64,000 nucleotides of DNA from Mesorhizobium_K marinum (GTDB lineage: Bacteria; Pseudomonadota; Alphaproteobacteria; Rhizobiales; Rhizobiaceae): the NCBI RefSeq assembly GCF_040813715.1, contig NZ_JBFOCH010000020.1. The stretch is one strand, 5' to 3'. The notes below the pieces were generated by a model that saw nothing but the letters and a program-made list of their open reading frames with translations, had not been told where the DNA came from and made no database searches. The position numbers were made by a program, and so were the translations under genes. This document shows positions 20,314 through 29,069 of the stretch, piece after piece. Each line of letters begins with the position of its first letter. Position 1 is the first letter of the stretch.

Positions 20314-21999
20314 GACGAGCACGAGAATCTTGCCGAGCACCGCGCCGGCGTAGGGTTCCAGGAACTTGTTGAGGACGCCGAGCGAGAAGGCGCCGACAAG
20401 CGTGCCCCAGAGATTGCCGACGCCGCCGAACACCACGACCATGAAGCTGTCGATGATGTAGCCCTGGCCGAGATTGGGCGAGACGTTGTCGATCTGGCTG
20501 AGCGCCACGCCAGCGATGCCGGCAATCCCGGACCCCAGCGCGAAGGTCAGCGCATCGACCCAGGGCGTCCGGATGCCCATCGAAGCGGCCATGCGCCGGT
20601 TTGCCGTCACGGCGCGCATCTGCAGCCCCCACGCCGTACGCTTCATGACGAACAGCAGCAGGAAGAACACGGCGAGCGCAAAGGCCATGATCCACAGCCG
20701 GTTCCAGGTAATGGACATCTCGCCGAGATTGAACGCGCCCGACATCCATGAGGGATTGCCGACTTCGCGGTTCGTCGGGCCGAAGATCGTGCGCACGGCC
20801 TGCTGCAGGATCAGCGAGACACCCCAGGTGGCGAGCAGCGTCTCCAGCGGTCGGCCATAAAGGAAGCGGATGATGCCGCGTTCGATCGCCAGCCCGACCG
20901 CGCCTGCGACGAGGAAGGCAAGCGGCAGCGCGATCGCAAGGGACCAGTCGAACAGGCCCGGGAAGGAGCCGCGTATCAGATCCTGGACGACGAAGGTGGT
21001 GTAGGCGCCGATCATCACCATTTCGCCATGAGCCATGTTGATGACGCCCATGACGCCGAAGGTGATGGCAAGGCCGATCGCGGCGAGAAGCAGAACCGAA
21101 CCGAGCGAAAGCCCGTACCAGACATTCTGGGCCGCGGCCCAGACGGCGAGCCTCGAACTGACGTCCGCGATGGCGGCCGTCGTCGCGTCCTTCACCGCCC
21201 CTTCGGGCGCGGCATTCTCGTAGCCGATGAGAAGCGACAGCGCGGCCCTGTCGCCACGCGCCGCGATGCGCTCGATCGCCGCGAGCTTGTCGGCCTCGGG
21301 CAGGTCGGACCGCAGTACAGCCGCGGCGTGTGCCTGTTCGAGCTTCGCCTTCACCGATGCGACCGTTTCCTTGGCGATGGCGGCGGCGAGCCCGTCTACC
21401 GCCTCCGGTTCGGGATTGCCGAACATCGTCTCTGCGGCGGCCAGCCTGACCGCCGGGTCCTCGGAGCCCAGCGTCAGCGTGCCGGTCACGTCGCGCACGG
21501 TGCGGCGCAGGCTGTTGTTCACGCGAACCTTGGTCANTTCGGGGTCGGGATTGCCGAACATCGTCTCTGCGGCGGCCAGCCTGACCGCCGGGTCCTCGGA
21601 GCCCAGCGTCAGCGTGCCGGTCACGTCGCGCACGGTGCGGCGCAGGCTGTTGTTCACGCGGACCTTGGTCAGCGCGCCTTTCGGCTCCTCGCCGGCGCTC
21701 TCGCCGGTCAGCGGATCCGACAGCCTGACCGACTGGCCGGCCTCCTTGCCGATGAAGACGGCGTTGTCGGACTTGCGGAAGTAGAGATCGCCTTCCGCCA
21801 GCGCTGCCAGCGGCCGTTCAACCGAGGGATCACCCGTCCCCGCCAGTTCGCGTACGATCGCCTCGGTCGCCTGGAAGTTCTTGGCGGTCGCGAACTTGGC
21901 GACGATAGCGCGAAGCGACGCATCGTCCGCTGAAGCCTGCGCCACCAGGGCAAGCGACAGGAAGAGCGTGATCAAAATCCGTCGAAGAAGAATCGTCAC
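20242..21999 (-). CDS. urtB: Urea ABC transporter permease UrtB (in-frame doubled segment from assembly)
   Basis: UrtB has a periplasmic N-terminal extension before a LivH-like permease. A signal-like start (VTILLRRILITLFLSLALVAQASA) follows the GTG at 21999; an ATG at 22068 is an alternative. The soluble part (DPLTGE, RRTVRDVTGTLTLGSEDPAVRLAAAE) precedes SLGSVLLLAAIGLAITFGVMGVINMAHGEM and the remaining membrane segments. The N at 21537 doubles 45 codons in frame, so the ORF stays open but is too long; the true protein is about 540 aa. The stop at 20242 belongs to the right contig; the same end is repeated at 20102. Confidence 0.92.
   Translation of the reverse strand: MTILLRRILITLFLSLALVAQASADDASLRAIVAKFATAKNFQATEAIVRELAGTGDPSVERPLAALAEGDLYFRKSDNAVFIGKEAGQSVRLSDPLTGESAGEEPKGALTKVRVNNSLRRTVRDVTGTLTLGSEDPAVRLAAAETMFGNPDPEXTKVRVNNSLRRTVRDVTGTLTLGSEDPAVRLAAAETMFGNPEPEAVDGLAAAIAKETVASVKAKLEQAHAAAVLRSDLPEADKLAAIERIAARGDRAALSLLIGYENAAPEGAVKDATTAAIADVSSRLAVWAAAQNVWYGLSLGSVLLLAAIGLAITFGVMGVINMAHGEMVMIGAYTTFVVQDLIRGSFPGLFDWSLAIALPLAFLVAGAVGLAIERGIIRFLYGRPLETLLATWGVSLILQQAVRTIFGPTNREVGNPSWMSGAFNLGEMSITWNRLWIMAFALAVFFLLLFVMKRTAWGLQMRAVTANRRMAASMGIRTPWVDALTFALGSGIAGIAGVALSQIDNVSPNLGQGYIIDSFMVVVFGGVGNLWGTLVGAFSLGVLNKFLEPYAGAVLGKILVLVLIILFIQKRPRGLFALKGRAVEA
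21403..21671. repeat. Unmerged contig overlap in urtB
   Basis: The N at 21537 separates 21403-21536 from 21538-21671 (134 bp). The 135-bp offset keeps the reading frame, so a translated search would show a false internal repeat. Confidence 0.92.
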
Positions 22000-22090
22000 T
22001 GGACGGGCGGGCCTTGTTATCAGGAAGTGCTCCGGACGAAACGGAGGGTGTATCGTCCGGAGCGACATGCGGGAGGTTAGCTCGCCCGCA

Positions 22091-23398
22091 TCAGTTCGTG
22101 GTGCCCTTGCCGCCGCACTTTCCGGTCGCAACATTGAAGTTGCCGCACGACATCGGAGCGCGCCAGTCGGCGATCAGGTCCTTGGAGTCCGGCAGGTAGT
22201 CGGACCACTCGTCGCCGACGACGAGGCCCGAGGTCTGCCACACGGTCTCCATCTGGCCGTCGGCCTGGATTTCGCCGATCAGCACCGGCTTGGTGATGTG
22301 GTGGTTCGGCATCATCGTCGAATAGCCGCCAGACAGATTAGGCACGGACACGCCGACGATCGCGTCGATGACCGCGTCCGGGTCGGTGGTGCCGGCCTTT
22401 TCGACGGCCTTGACCCACATGTTGAAGCCGATCACGTGCGCTTCCATGGGATCGTTGGTCACGCGCTTGTCGTCCTTGATGAAGGCGCGCCATGCGTCGA
22501 TGAAGGCCGCGTTCTCGGGTACGTCGACCGACTGGAAGTAATTCCAGGCCGTCAGGTGGCCGACCAGCGGGGCGGTGTCGAGGCCGGCAAGTTCCTCTTC
22601 GCCGACGGAAAAGGCCACGACCGGAATGTCCTCGGCCTTGATGCCCTGGTTGCCGAGTTCCTTGTAGAAGGGAACGTTGGCGTCGCCGTTGATGGTCGAC
22701 ACGACGGCGGTCTTCTTGCCGGCCGAGCCAAAGTTCTTGATGTCGGTCACGATCGTCTGCCAGTCGGAATGACCGAACGGCGTGTAGTTGACCATGATGT
22801 CGTCCTTGGCCACGCCCTTGGACTCGAGGTAGGCCTGAAGGATCTTGTTGGTGGTCTGCGGATAGACGTAGTCGGTGCCGGCCAGGACCCAGCGCTCTAC
22901 ACCTTCCTCGTTCATCAGGTAGTCGACGGCCGGAATGGCCTGCTGGTTCGGCGCCGCGCCGGTGTAGAAGACGTTGCGCTGGCTCTCCTCGCCCTCATAC
23001 TGCACGGGGTAGAACAGCAGCCCGTTCAGTTCCTCGAAGACGGGAAGAACGGACTTGCGGGACACCGAGGTCCAGCAACCGAATACCGCCGCCACCTTGT
23101 TTACGGCGATCAGTTCGCGGGCCTTTTCGGCGAACAGCGGCCAGTCGGAGGCGGGGTCGACGACGACCGCTTCCAGCTTCTTGCCGAGCAGGCCGCCCTT
23201 CTTGTTCTGCTCGTCGATCAGGAACAGCATCGTGTCCTTGAGCGTCGTCTCCGAAATCGCCATCGTCCCCGAAAGCGAATGCAGGACGCCGACCTTGATC
23301 GTGTCTTCCTGCGCCATTGCCGGCGCGGCGATGCCGATGCCCGCGGCGATCAGGCCGGCGGACAGGCATTGGGTTATCGTCGAAAAGCTACCCCTCAT
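22091..23398 (-). CDS. urtA: Urea ABC transporter substrate-binding protein UrtA
   Basis: Periplasmic urea-binding protein of 435 aa. A Sec signal peptide (MRGSFSTITQCLSAGLIAAGIGIAAPAMA) is followed by EDTIKVGVLHSLSGTMAISE, SKGVAKDDIMVNYTPFGHSDW and the C-terminal PYLPDSKDLIADW-type segment of UrtA proteins. The ATG at 23398 has GGGAGA nine bases upstream. First gene of urtABCDE. A sigma-54 promoter about 40 bp upstream indicates nitrogen control. No urease genes are in the window, so urea hydrolysis would be encoded elsewhere. Confidence 0.96.
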   Translation of the reverse strand: MRGSFSTITQCLSAGLIAAGIGIAAPAMAQEDTIKVGVLHSLSGTMAISETTLKDTMLFLIDEQNKKGGLLGKKLEAVVVDPASDWPLFAEKARELIAVNKVAAVFGCWTSVSRKSVLPVFEELNGLLFYPVQYEGEESQRNVFYTGAAPNQQAIPAVDYLMNEEGVERWVLAGTDYVYPQTTNKILQAYLESKGVAKDDIMVNYTPFGHSDWQTIVTDIKNFGSAGKKTAVVSTINGDANVPFYKELGNQGIKAEDIPVVAFSVGEEELAGLDTAPLVGHLTAWNYFQSVDVPENAAFIDAWRAFIKDDKRVTNDPMEAHVIGFNMWVKAVEKAGTTDPDAVIDAIVGVSVPNLSGGYSTMMPNHHITKPVLIGEIQADGQMETVWQTSGLVVGDEWSDYLPDSKDLIADWRAPMSCGNFNVATGKCGGKGTTN

Positions 23399-23436
23399 AC
23401 GGAAATCTCCCACTGGGCGTTGCACCGCAAAAAGCG

Positions 23437-23454
23437 AAGCAACGGGCGTGCCAG
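23437..23454 (-). promoter_or_regulatory. Sigma-54 promoter of the urt operon
   Basis: CTGGCACGCCCGTTGCTT on the minus strand matches the sigma-54 consensus YTGGCACG-N4-TTGCW exactly, with GG and GC ten bases apart. The predicted start of transcription near 23427 gives a leader of about 28 bases before urtA. Sigma-54 control implies activation by an enhancer-binding protein, NtrC being the known activator of urea uptake in related bacteria. Confidence 0.85.
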
Positions 23455-23572
23455 TTGGAAACGCGCTCCGACGAGGCGACTGTTTCTGTTGTAAAATCAG
23501 CCTATTGCGAGACGGTATGAATGTCGGCGTGGCGGATTCTTCCAGCCTCGCCGGGCAATGCGTGCGGGAATT

Positions 23573-23587
23573 TTGCGCACCGCACAA
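23573..23587. promoter_or_regulatory. Possible NtrC-type upstream site for urtA
   Basis: TTGCGCACCGCACAA is an imperfect palindrome (TTGCGC-N3-GCACAA) about 130 bp upstream of the sigma-54 promoter, a normal distance for an enhancer site. Only one such site was seen and the match to known NtrC boxes is loose. Confidence 0.3.
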
Positions 23588-23645
23588 ATATCTGGCGACA
23601 TTTTATGCAGAAATCCATTCTGCTTAATTTGTGGGCGAAACAAGC

Positions 23646-23960
23646 CTATCGATTGTCGCCGCCGCCACCGAAGCGCGATCCATCAAGGCACTTGTAGACC
23701 CGGCAGTTCTGCGTATCCGCCGTCGGCACGGCCTCCGCGATCGTGTCCTGGCCGGCCTGACAGAACGACTTGTCGGCGACGTAGCGGTCGTAGAGCGGTA
23801 CGCCGGACCCGGAACCCTTGCGGTAGAGGATCGCGACGCCGTCACGCTTCACCGCCCCCTGCACTTCGGAACAGGTCATGCCCTGGACCATGTACCGCAC
23901 GGCGGCGGACGCCTGCAGGGGCGCGAGCGCCAGAAGTACAGTCAGAGCGATCTTGTTCAC
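23646..23960 (-). CDS. Small secreted cysteine-containing protein, unknown function
   Basis: A 104-aa protein with GTG start and a signal peptide (VNKIALTVLLALAPLQASA) preceded by GGGTGGAGGGA in the complete copy of its upstream region. The mature part has four cysteines (MTCSEVQ, KSFCQAG, QNCRVYKC) that could form two disulfides, and ends in a glycine-rich tail. No family recognised. The N at 23987 repeats its first half at 23988-24104, which is an assembly copy. Confidence 0.65.
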   Translation of the reverse strand: MNKIALTVLLALAPLQASAAVRYMVQGMTCSEVQGAVKRDGVAILYRKGSGSGVPLYDRYVADKSFCQAGQDTIAEAVPTADTQNCRVYKCLDGSRFGGGGDNR

Positions 23961-24130
23961 GAGCCGTCCCTCCACCCGAGCATTGCNGCGCTTCACCGCC
24001 CCCTGCACTTCCGCGCAGGTCATGCCCTGAACCATGTACCGCACGGCGGCGGACGCCTGCAGGGGCGCGAGCGCCAGAAGTACAGTCAGAGCGATCTTGT
24101 TCACGAGCCGTCCCTCCACCCGAGCATTGC
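23844..24130. repeat. Unmerged contig overlap over the small secreted protein gene
   Basis: The N at 23987 separates 23844-23986 from a near copy at 23988-24130 (143 bp). The second copy carries only the N-terminal 39 codons of the gene (start at 24104). Confidence 0.9.
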
Positions 24131-24300
24131 CATGGTAGCAGATGTTAGCGCCTTCGAAAGTCTTTGCGGAACAAGCTGGAGACCCAGAATTGATGGCCGC
24201 GACGGGAGCCGCTGAAAGGCCGGTCCGCTGGCGCCATGTCAGCCGGCTGTCGGGAGCCCGTGGCAGCGGCCTTGACGTTGCTGGAGCCAGGGCGGACACT

Positions 24301-24875
24301 CCATGGCCGGGCCGTGGAACCGATCGCCCGTCGGTGAGTTCAGTCGATATGGCGCAGCCAGCGCGCCTTGTACCTTGCGTATGGAGTTTCCCATGGCGTT
24401 GCGTGCGGTCTGGAAGGGTTTTCTGAAATTCGGCGCGGTTACCTGCGGCATCAAGCTCATCAACGCGGCCAGCGATTCCGAGAAGATCCACTTCCGCATC
24501 CTCAACCGGAAGAGCGGCCAGCCCGTGAAAGCGGCCTATGTCGACGAGGTCACCGGCGACGTGGTCGGCCCTGAAGACCAGGTCAAGNGCATGGCCGGGC
24601 CGTGGAACCGATCGCCCGTCGGTGAGTTCAGTCGATATGGCGCAGCCAGCGCGCCTTGTACCTTGCGTATGGAGTTTCCCATGGCGTTGCGTGCGGTCTG
24701 GAAGGGTTTTCTGAAATTCGGCGCGGTTACCTGCGGCATCAAGCTCATCAACGCGGCCAGCGATTCCGAGAAGATCCACTTCCGCATCCTCAACCGGAAG
24801 AGCGGCCAGCCCGTGAAAGCGGCCTATGTCGACGAGGTCACCGGCGACGTGGTCGGCCCTGAAGACCAGGTCAAG
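24301..24875. repeat. Unmerged contig overlap over the ku start
   Basis: The N at 24588 separates two apparently identical 287-bp copies (24301-24587, 24589-24875). The left copy holds a truncated ku start (ATG 24393 to 24587). Confidence 0.92.
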
Positions 24876-25511
24876 GGCTACCAGCTCGACAGCGGCGAGT
24901 ACCTGATGATCGAGCCGGACGACATCAAGAAGCTGAAGCCGACCTCCGAGCATATGCTGGAGGTCGACGAGACCGTCGATCTCGCCGCGGTCGACCAGCG
25001 CTATCTGGACAAGCCCTATTACGTCGTGCCGGCCGACGCCATGTCGGAAGAGCCGCTTGCGGTCATCCGCGAGGCGCTTTCGAGGAAGAAGGCGGCCGCC
25101 TGCGCAAACATCGTGCTCTACCAGCGCGGCCGCGAGGTCGTCATCCGCCCGCATGGCGACGGACTCATGATGACGACGCTGCGCAACGCGAAGGACGTCG
25201 TTTCCGAAAAATCGATCTTCGACGGCATCAAGGTTCCGAAGACCGATCCCGAGATGGTCGAGATCGCGACGATGCTGATCGACAAGAAGATCGGGAAGTT
25301 CGATCCGTCGACCTTCGAGGACCGGTACGAGAACGCGCTGGTCGAGATGATCGGGGCCAAGAAGGCCGGCAAGAAATTGCCGAAGCCGGCGGCGGCGCCC
25401 AAGGAGAACGTCGTCAATCTCGCCGAAGTGCTGCGCAAGAGCCTCGAAAAGGAAGGCATCAAGGCCGACAAGGCGAAGAAACCGGCGGCTCGCCGCAAAT
25501 CGGCAGCATGA
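24681..25511 (+). CDS. ku: Ku protein (non-homologous end joining)
   Basis: Prokaryotic Ku binds DNA double-strand ends as a ring-shaped dimer and recruits LigD. The 276-aa protein starts MALRAVWKGFLKFGAVTCGIKL (ATG 24681, GGAG six bases upstream) and shows KSGQPVKAAYVDEVTGDVV, EYLMIEPDDIKKLKPTSE, PYYVVPAD and a lysine-rich C-terminal tail (KPAARRKSAA). Length is normal. A partial copy of its first 65 codons lies to the left because of a contig overlap. No ligD gene is in the window. Confidence 0.95.
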   Translation: MALRAVWKGFLKFGAVTCGIKLINAASDSEKIHFRILNRKSGQPVKAAYVDEVTGDVVGPEDQVKGYQLDSGEYLMIEPDDIKKLKPTSEHMLEVDETVDLAAVDQRYLDKPYYVVPADAMSEEPLAVIREALSRKKAAACANIVLYQRGREVVIRPHGDGLMMTTLRNAKDVVSEKSIFDGIKVPKTDPEMVEIATMLIDKKIGKFDPSTFEDRYENALVEMIGAKKAGKKLPKPAAAPKENVVNLAEVLRKSLEKEGIKADKAKKPAARRKSAA

Positions 25512-25576
25512 ATTTCGTTCCCGGCGTCGACGCCAAACCGATTGTGCCGGCCGAAGGCCGCTGCTAGCTATCGCCC

Positions 25577-26641
25577 GTGACCAAGGTCGAACCGAATACG
25601 CTGGACCCGCTCGCCGCCGCACGTCTGGCCGCAATCGTCGATTCGTCGTTCGACGCGATCATCGGCAAGGACCTCAACAGCATCATCACCGACTGGAACG
25701 GCGCGGCAGAACGGCTGTTCGGCTACACCGCCGAAGAGGCGATCGGGCACTCCGTGCTGATGCTGATCCCCGACGGCCTGCACGGCGAGGAAGTCGACAT
25801 CATCGAGCGAATCCGCCGCGGCGAACGCGTGGCGAGCTATGAAACGACGCGTCGGCGCAAGGACGGAACCTTCATTTCGGTCTCGCTGACGATCTCGCCG
25901 ATCAAGGATGCCGACGGCACGATCATCGGGGCATCCAAGATCGCCCGCGACATCTCCGCCGCGAAGGAAAGCGAGCGCCGCATCAAGCTCCTGATGCGCG
26001 AAGTAAATCACCGGGTGAAGAACCAGTTCGCCGTGATCCTGTCGGTGATCCGCGAAACCAGCCGGCGCGCCAAGGACCCGCTGGAGTTCGAGGAACAGGT
26101 GCGCGACCGCATCATGGCGCTGTCGCGCTCGCATGATCTTCTGGTCTCGTCGGAATGGTCGGGAACCAGCCTGCTCGACCTGTTGCAGGAACATCTGAAG
26201 CCGTTCGGCCACGACGAGCAGATTTCGCTTTCCGGCCCGCTGCTGACGCTGCAGGCCAACGCCGTCCAGCATCTCGGCATGGCGATCCACGAACTCGGCA
26301 CCAACTCGTCCAAGTACGGCGCGCTGTCGACCGGCGACGGCCGGATCACCATCGAGTGGAAGCTCGTCGGCTCCCCAAAGGGCCACCGTGAATTCCAGAT
26401 GGTCTGGGACGAAACCTCCGCGTCGATCGCCGGACGCGATGAAGAGGGTGACCCGAAGAAGGGATTCGGCAGCGTCGTCCTGCAGCGCGTCACGCCGCAA
26501 TCGCTGAGCGGGTCGGCCGTGCTCGAGCATCGGCCCGGGCATGTGCGCTGGTCGCTCGCCGCACCGGCCGACGTGACGTTGGTCATGCACCCCTCCGAGC
26601 CGCTGGCACCGTCTGCCGACGCCAAGCCCCCGCACGGCTGA
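25577..26641 (+). CDS. PAS-domain sensor histidine kinase, HWE/HisKA_2 type
   Basis: A 354-aa soluble kinase (GTG start). A PAS domain occupies about residues 12-135 (DSSFDAIIGKDLNSIITDWNGAAERLFGYTAEEAIG). The phosphoacceptor box MREVNHRVKNQFAVI has H145, and the ATPase part has the N-box HELGTNSSKYGALS and a WDE motif, features of the HWE kinase family common in Hyphomicrobiales. No membrane helix, so it senses an internal signal, possibly light, redox or a ligand in PAS. No cognate response regulator lies next to it. Confidence 0.9.
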   Translation: MTKVEPNTLDPLAAARLAAIVDSSFDAIIGKDLNSIITDWNGAAERLFGYTAEEAIGHSVLMLIPDGLHGEEVDIIERIRRGERVASYETTRRRKDGTFISVSLTISPIKDADGTIIGASKIARDISAAKESERRIKLLMREVNHRVKNQFAVILSVIRETSRRAKDPLEFEEQVRDRIMALSRSHDLLVSSEWSGTSLLDLLQEHLKPFGHDEQISLSGPLLTLQANAVQHLGMAIHELGTNSSKYGALSTGDGRITIEWKLVGSPKGHREFQMVWDETSASIAGRDEEGDPKKGFGSVVLQRVTPQSLSGSAVLEHRPGHVRWSLAAPADVTLVMHPSEPLAPSADAKPPHG

Positions 26642-26706
26642 GTCCGGGTAGCGGCTCGGCTTTCCGGCCGACGCCTTTCAACCAACAGGGCGGATACGGC
26701 GGCGAC

Positions 26707-27995
26707 CTAGTGCAGGGTCACGCCCTGCCGCGCAACGAAATCCAGTGCCTCGGCGGCGATGGTCGGGTCGGCCAGGATGCGCCTGTGGCCGAGGCCGGGC
26801 GCCCAGTGCAGCCGGACATGGCCGCCGGCCGACGCGTACATCTCGGCATTTTCCGGCGAAACCTCGCGGTCATCGGGTGCATGCACCACCAGGGTCGGCA
26901 CCGGCGTATGGGCCAGGAAGCGCNTCGCGCAACGAAGTCCAGGGCCTCCGCTGCAATGGCCGGATCGGCAAGGATGCGCCGATGGCCGAGACCCGGCGCC
27001 CAGTGCAGACGGACATGGCCGCCGGCCGACGCGTACATCTCGGCATTTTCCGGCGAAACCTCGCGGTCGTCGGGTGCGTGCACCACCAGGGTCGGTACCG
27101 GCGTATGGGCCAGGAAGCGCGATCCGACGAAATCGTCGAGCGGGCGGCCGGCGATGCGGCGGACCTGCTCGGCCGCGGCCGATCGCGTCCTGGGACCAAG
27201 CTTCAGGTAGTGCCCGAACCGTTCGAAGACCTCCGGCAGGGAATCCGGCGCGGCGATCAGCACCAGCCTGGACGCCGCTAGCGGCGGGATGCCGGCAACC
27301 GAACCGACGACCGCGTTTACCGCGACGGCGCCGCCGAAGGAATGGCCGATCACGGCGGCGAAGGGACCGAACCACTGGCCAGCCGCATGCGCCGCCCGAA
27401 CGGCGCTGACCATGGTCAGGCGCCGCCCCTGGGAACCGCCATGGCCCGGCANTCTCGACGCGGCGAGCGGCGGGATGCCGGCAACCGAACCGACGACCGC
27501 GTTTACCGCGACGGCGCCGCCGAAGGAATGGCCGATCACGGCGGCGAAGGGACCGAACCACTGGCCAGCCGCATGCGCCGCCCGAACGGCGCTGACCATG
27601 GTCAGGCGCCGCCCCTGGGAACCGCCATGGCCCGGCAGGTCGAGCGCCATCACGCGGAAACCGGCGTCCCGGTAGGTCTCGATCAGTGCCTTCATGTATT
27701 CGGTGCGCGAGCGCCAGCCGTGCAGGACGAGCACGGTTCCGGCGCGCGGCCGCCCTTCCCTCGGCCGGAATTCATGGACGACGACGCAGCGGCCGGCGAC
27801 GTCAAGCCGGTGGTGCCGCGCTTCGTCCATGAAGTTGGACGCGCGCGCCACGGCCTTCTTCTCGCCGTCGGTCAGCCGGCGCGGATTGGGTGTCCGGCAG
27901 AACAACTCGAACGCCGCGCGCCCGCCCAGTCCGGGCGCGATCCGCTCGGCCGCGCCAAACAGGCTGCGGATGACCTTGACGCCGATTGATGACAT
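26707..27995 (-). CDS. Alpha/beta hydrolase (two assembly junctions)
   Basis: After collapsing the copies at N 26924 and N 27452 this is one alpha/beta hydrolase of roughly 300 aa beginning MSSIGVKVIRSLFGAAERIAPGLG. VLHGWRSRTEYM is the oxyanion segment, GHSFGGAVA holds the nucleophilic serine, DDREVSPENA the acid and GLGHRRIL the histidine. It is divergent from the marR gene (47 bp apart) and its start region holds two palindromes, so it is probably the regulated target of that MarR protein. Substrate unknown. The overlapping copies around 26924 differ at about 9% of sites. Confidence 0.85.
26728..27120. repeat. Diverged contig overlap in the hydrolase gene
   Basis: The N at 26924 separates 26728-26923 from 26925-27120 (196 bp, about 17 differences by eye). 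The mismatches concentrate in the far half, and the reading frame is conserved in both. Confidence 0.88.
27267..27637. repeat. Unmerged contig overlap in the hydrolase gene
   Basis: The N at 27452 separates 27267-27451 from 27453-27637 (185 bp). The 186-bp offset is in frame. Confidence 0.9.
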
Positions 27996-28014
27996 GATAG
28001 CTATCCGACAAATA

Positions 28015-28048
28015 GTTCAAGCGTGAACATAATAGTTCAAGGATGAAC
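28015..28048. promoter_or_regulatory. Tandem MarR operators
   Basis: Two palindromes, GTTCAAGCGTGAAC (28015-28028) and GTTCAAGGATGAAC (28035-28048), share GTTCA-N4-TGAAC and are 20 bp apart, two helix turns. The second covers the start codon of marR. They sit between the divergent hydrolase and marR genes, so autoregulation and control of the hydrolase are likely. Confidence 0.75.
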
Positions 28049-28495
28049 AAAAAACAAGAGCTCCCCTGGGACAACCCCCGCTTCCGCAACTGGGTCGCGG
28101 TCGCGCGCGCCTGCCATGCCGTCGAGCGGGCCGTGGCGGCGGCGCTTGTCCCGCTGGATCTGAAGCCTGCGCAACTCGACGTGCTGATGAACCTCTTCCG
28201 GCACCCGGGCATGTCGCAGCACGAGCTTGCGCGCAAGCTTCTGGTCGGCCGCTCGAACATCACCATGCTGCTGCCGCAGATGGAGAAGCGGGATCTCCTG
28301 AAGCGCGAGGCCGACCTCAACGACAAGCGCATCATGCGCCTGAAGCTGACATCGGCAGGCGAAAAGCTGCTGATGAAGGCGCTGAAGGTGCACACGGCCC
28401 TGATCGAGCAGGTAATGGGCCAGTCCACCCCGGCCGAATGCGACATGCTGGGCGACCAGATGAGGCGGATCGCGGAAGCGCTGAAGACCGACTAG
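28043..28495 (+). CDS. MarR-family transcriptional regulator
   Basis: A 150-aa winged-helix protein. LKPAQLDVLMNLFRHPGMSQHELARKLLVGRSNITMLLPQME covers the helix-turn-helix (about 42-85; only its ends need be compared), and KREADLNDKRIMRLKLTSAGEKLL is the wing and dimer-linking part. MarR proteins are usually ligand-released repressors. The gene is divergent from an alpha/beta hydrolase and overlaps one of two palindromic operators. Its last 44 bp recur at 29421-29464 after an N. Confidence 0.9.
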   Translation: MNKKQELPWDNPRFRNWVAVARACHAVERAVAAALVPLDLKPAQLDVLMNLFRHPGMSQHELARKLLVGRSNITMLLPQMEKRDLLKREADLNDKRIMRLKLTSAGEKLLMKALKVHTALIEQVMGQSTPAECDMLGDQMRRIAEALKTD

Positions 28496-28935
28496 CGAAT
28501 CAATTGATGCAGTTCCAAGCCGGGCTGAAACATGACGGTCACAACCTCAGCTCTTATTGTAACTCGACAACCCAAATTGCATTTCTCGATTATGTAGCGG
28601 CGCTCATCTCGGGAGAGCTTTTCCGCCTCCGCGGCGATCGGAGTTGCATCGAAGTTTGAACTCGGGTCGCCAATCATCACAAGGCCGCCGAACGAACTGA
28701 GTTTTCCTGAAACCTCAACCAGTTGACCTTCGAGCCCGTCGATATCCAGCTTCAGGTCTACAATAGACATTTGTCTGTATGATACGGATGGTCTTGCGTC
28801 ATTCTGAATCAGAACTTCGTAGGTGCCATCGGACCGTAGCAATATTTCGCGGCCGTCCTCACTCCTAACTACTTCATCAGCATGGGCTACATCCGCAACA
28901 ATCAAGCCAACTGCCAGTACCAAATACCGAGTCAT
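28492..28935 (-). CDS. Hypothetical secreted protein in a strain-variable insert
   Basis: A 147-aa protein with a signal peptide (MTRYLVLAVGLIVADVAHA) and a GREILLRSDGTYEVL segment recalling small periplasmic proteins that carry a DG-x-DGTY motif; two cysteines (EKCNLGC) lie near the C-terminus. The ATG at 28935 is chosen for the signal peptide. It is convergent with marR, their stop codons overlapping. Base composition is visibly more AT-rich than the flanks. It lies in DNA absent from the other contig covering this locus. Confidence 0.55.
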   Translation of the reverse strand: MTRYLVLAVGLIVADVAHADEVVRSEDGREILLRSDGTYEVLIQNDARPSVSYRQMSIVDLKLDIDGLEGQLVEVSGKLSSFGGLVMIGDPSSNFDATPIAAEAEKLSRDERRYIIEKCNLGCRVTIRAEVVTVMFQPGLELHQLIR

Positions 28936-29069
28936 CCCAAGATCCACTCCCGCAGAATCTGAAATTAGCGCAACGTACAGTCTTGGCAAGTGCACGCGAT
29001 CACAGGCAGTCTTGCCTTGGGAACCGACATGAGCGAACTTGCAACGCTCATTGTGAGCGAGGGAAGCAT

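Noticed and set aside
21403..21671. Internal repeat in UrtB as a natural domain duplication
   Set aside because: The copies are separated by an N and match the pattern of all other contig overlaps.
23646..25634. A single open frame covering the small secreted protein and an antisense of ku and the kinase
   Set aside because: It crosses two N joins and is read antisense to ku and the kinase; only its last 105 codons form a supported gene.
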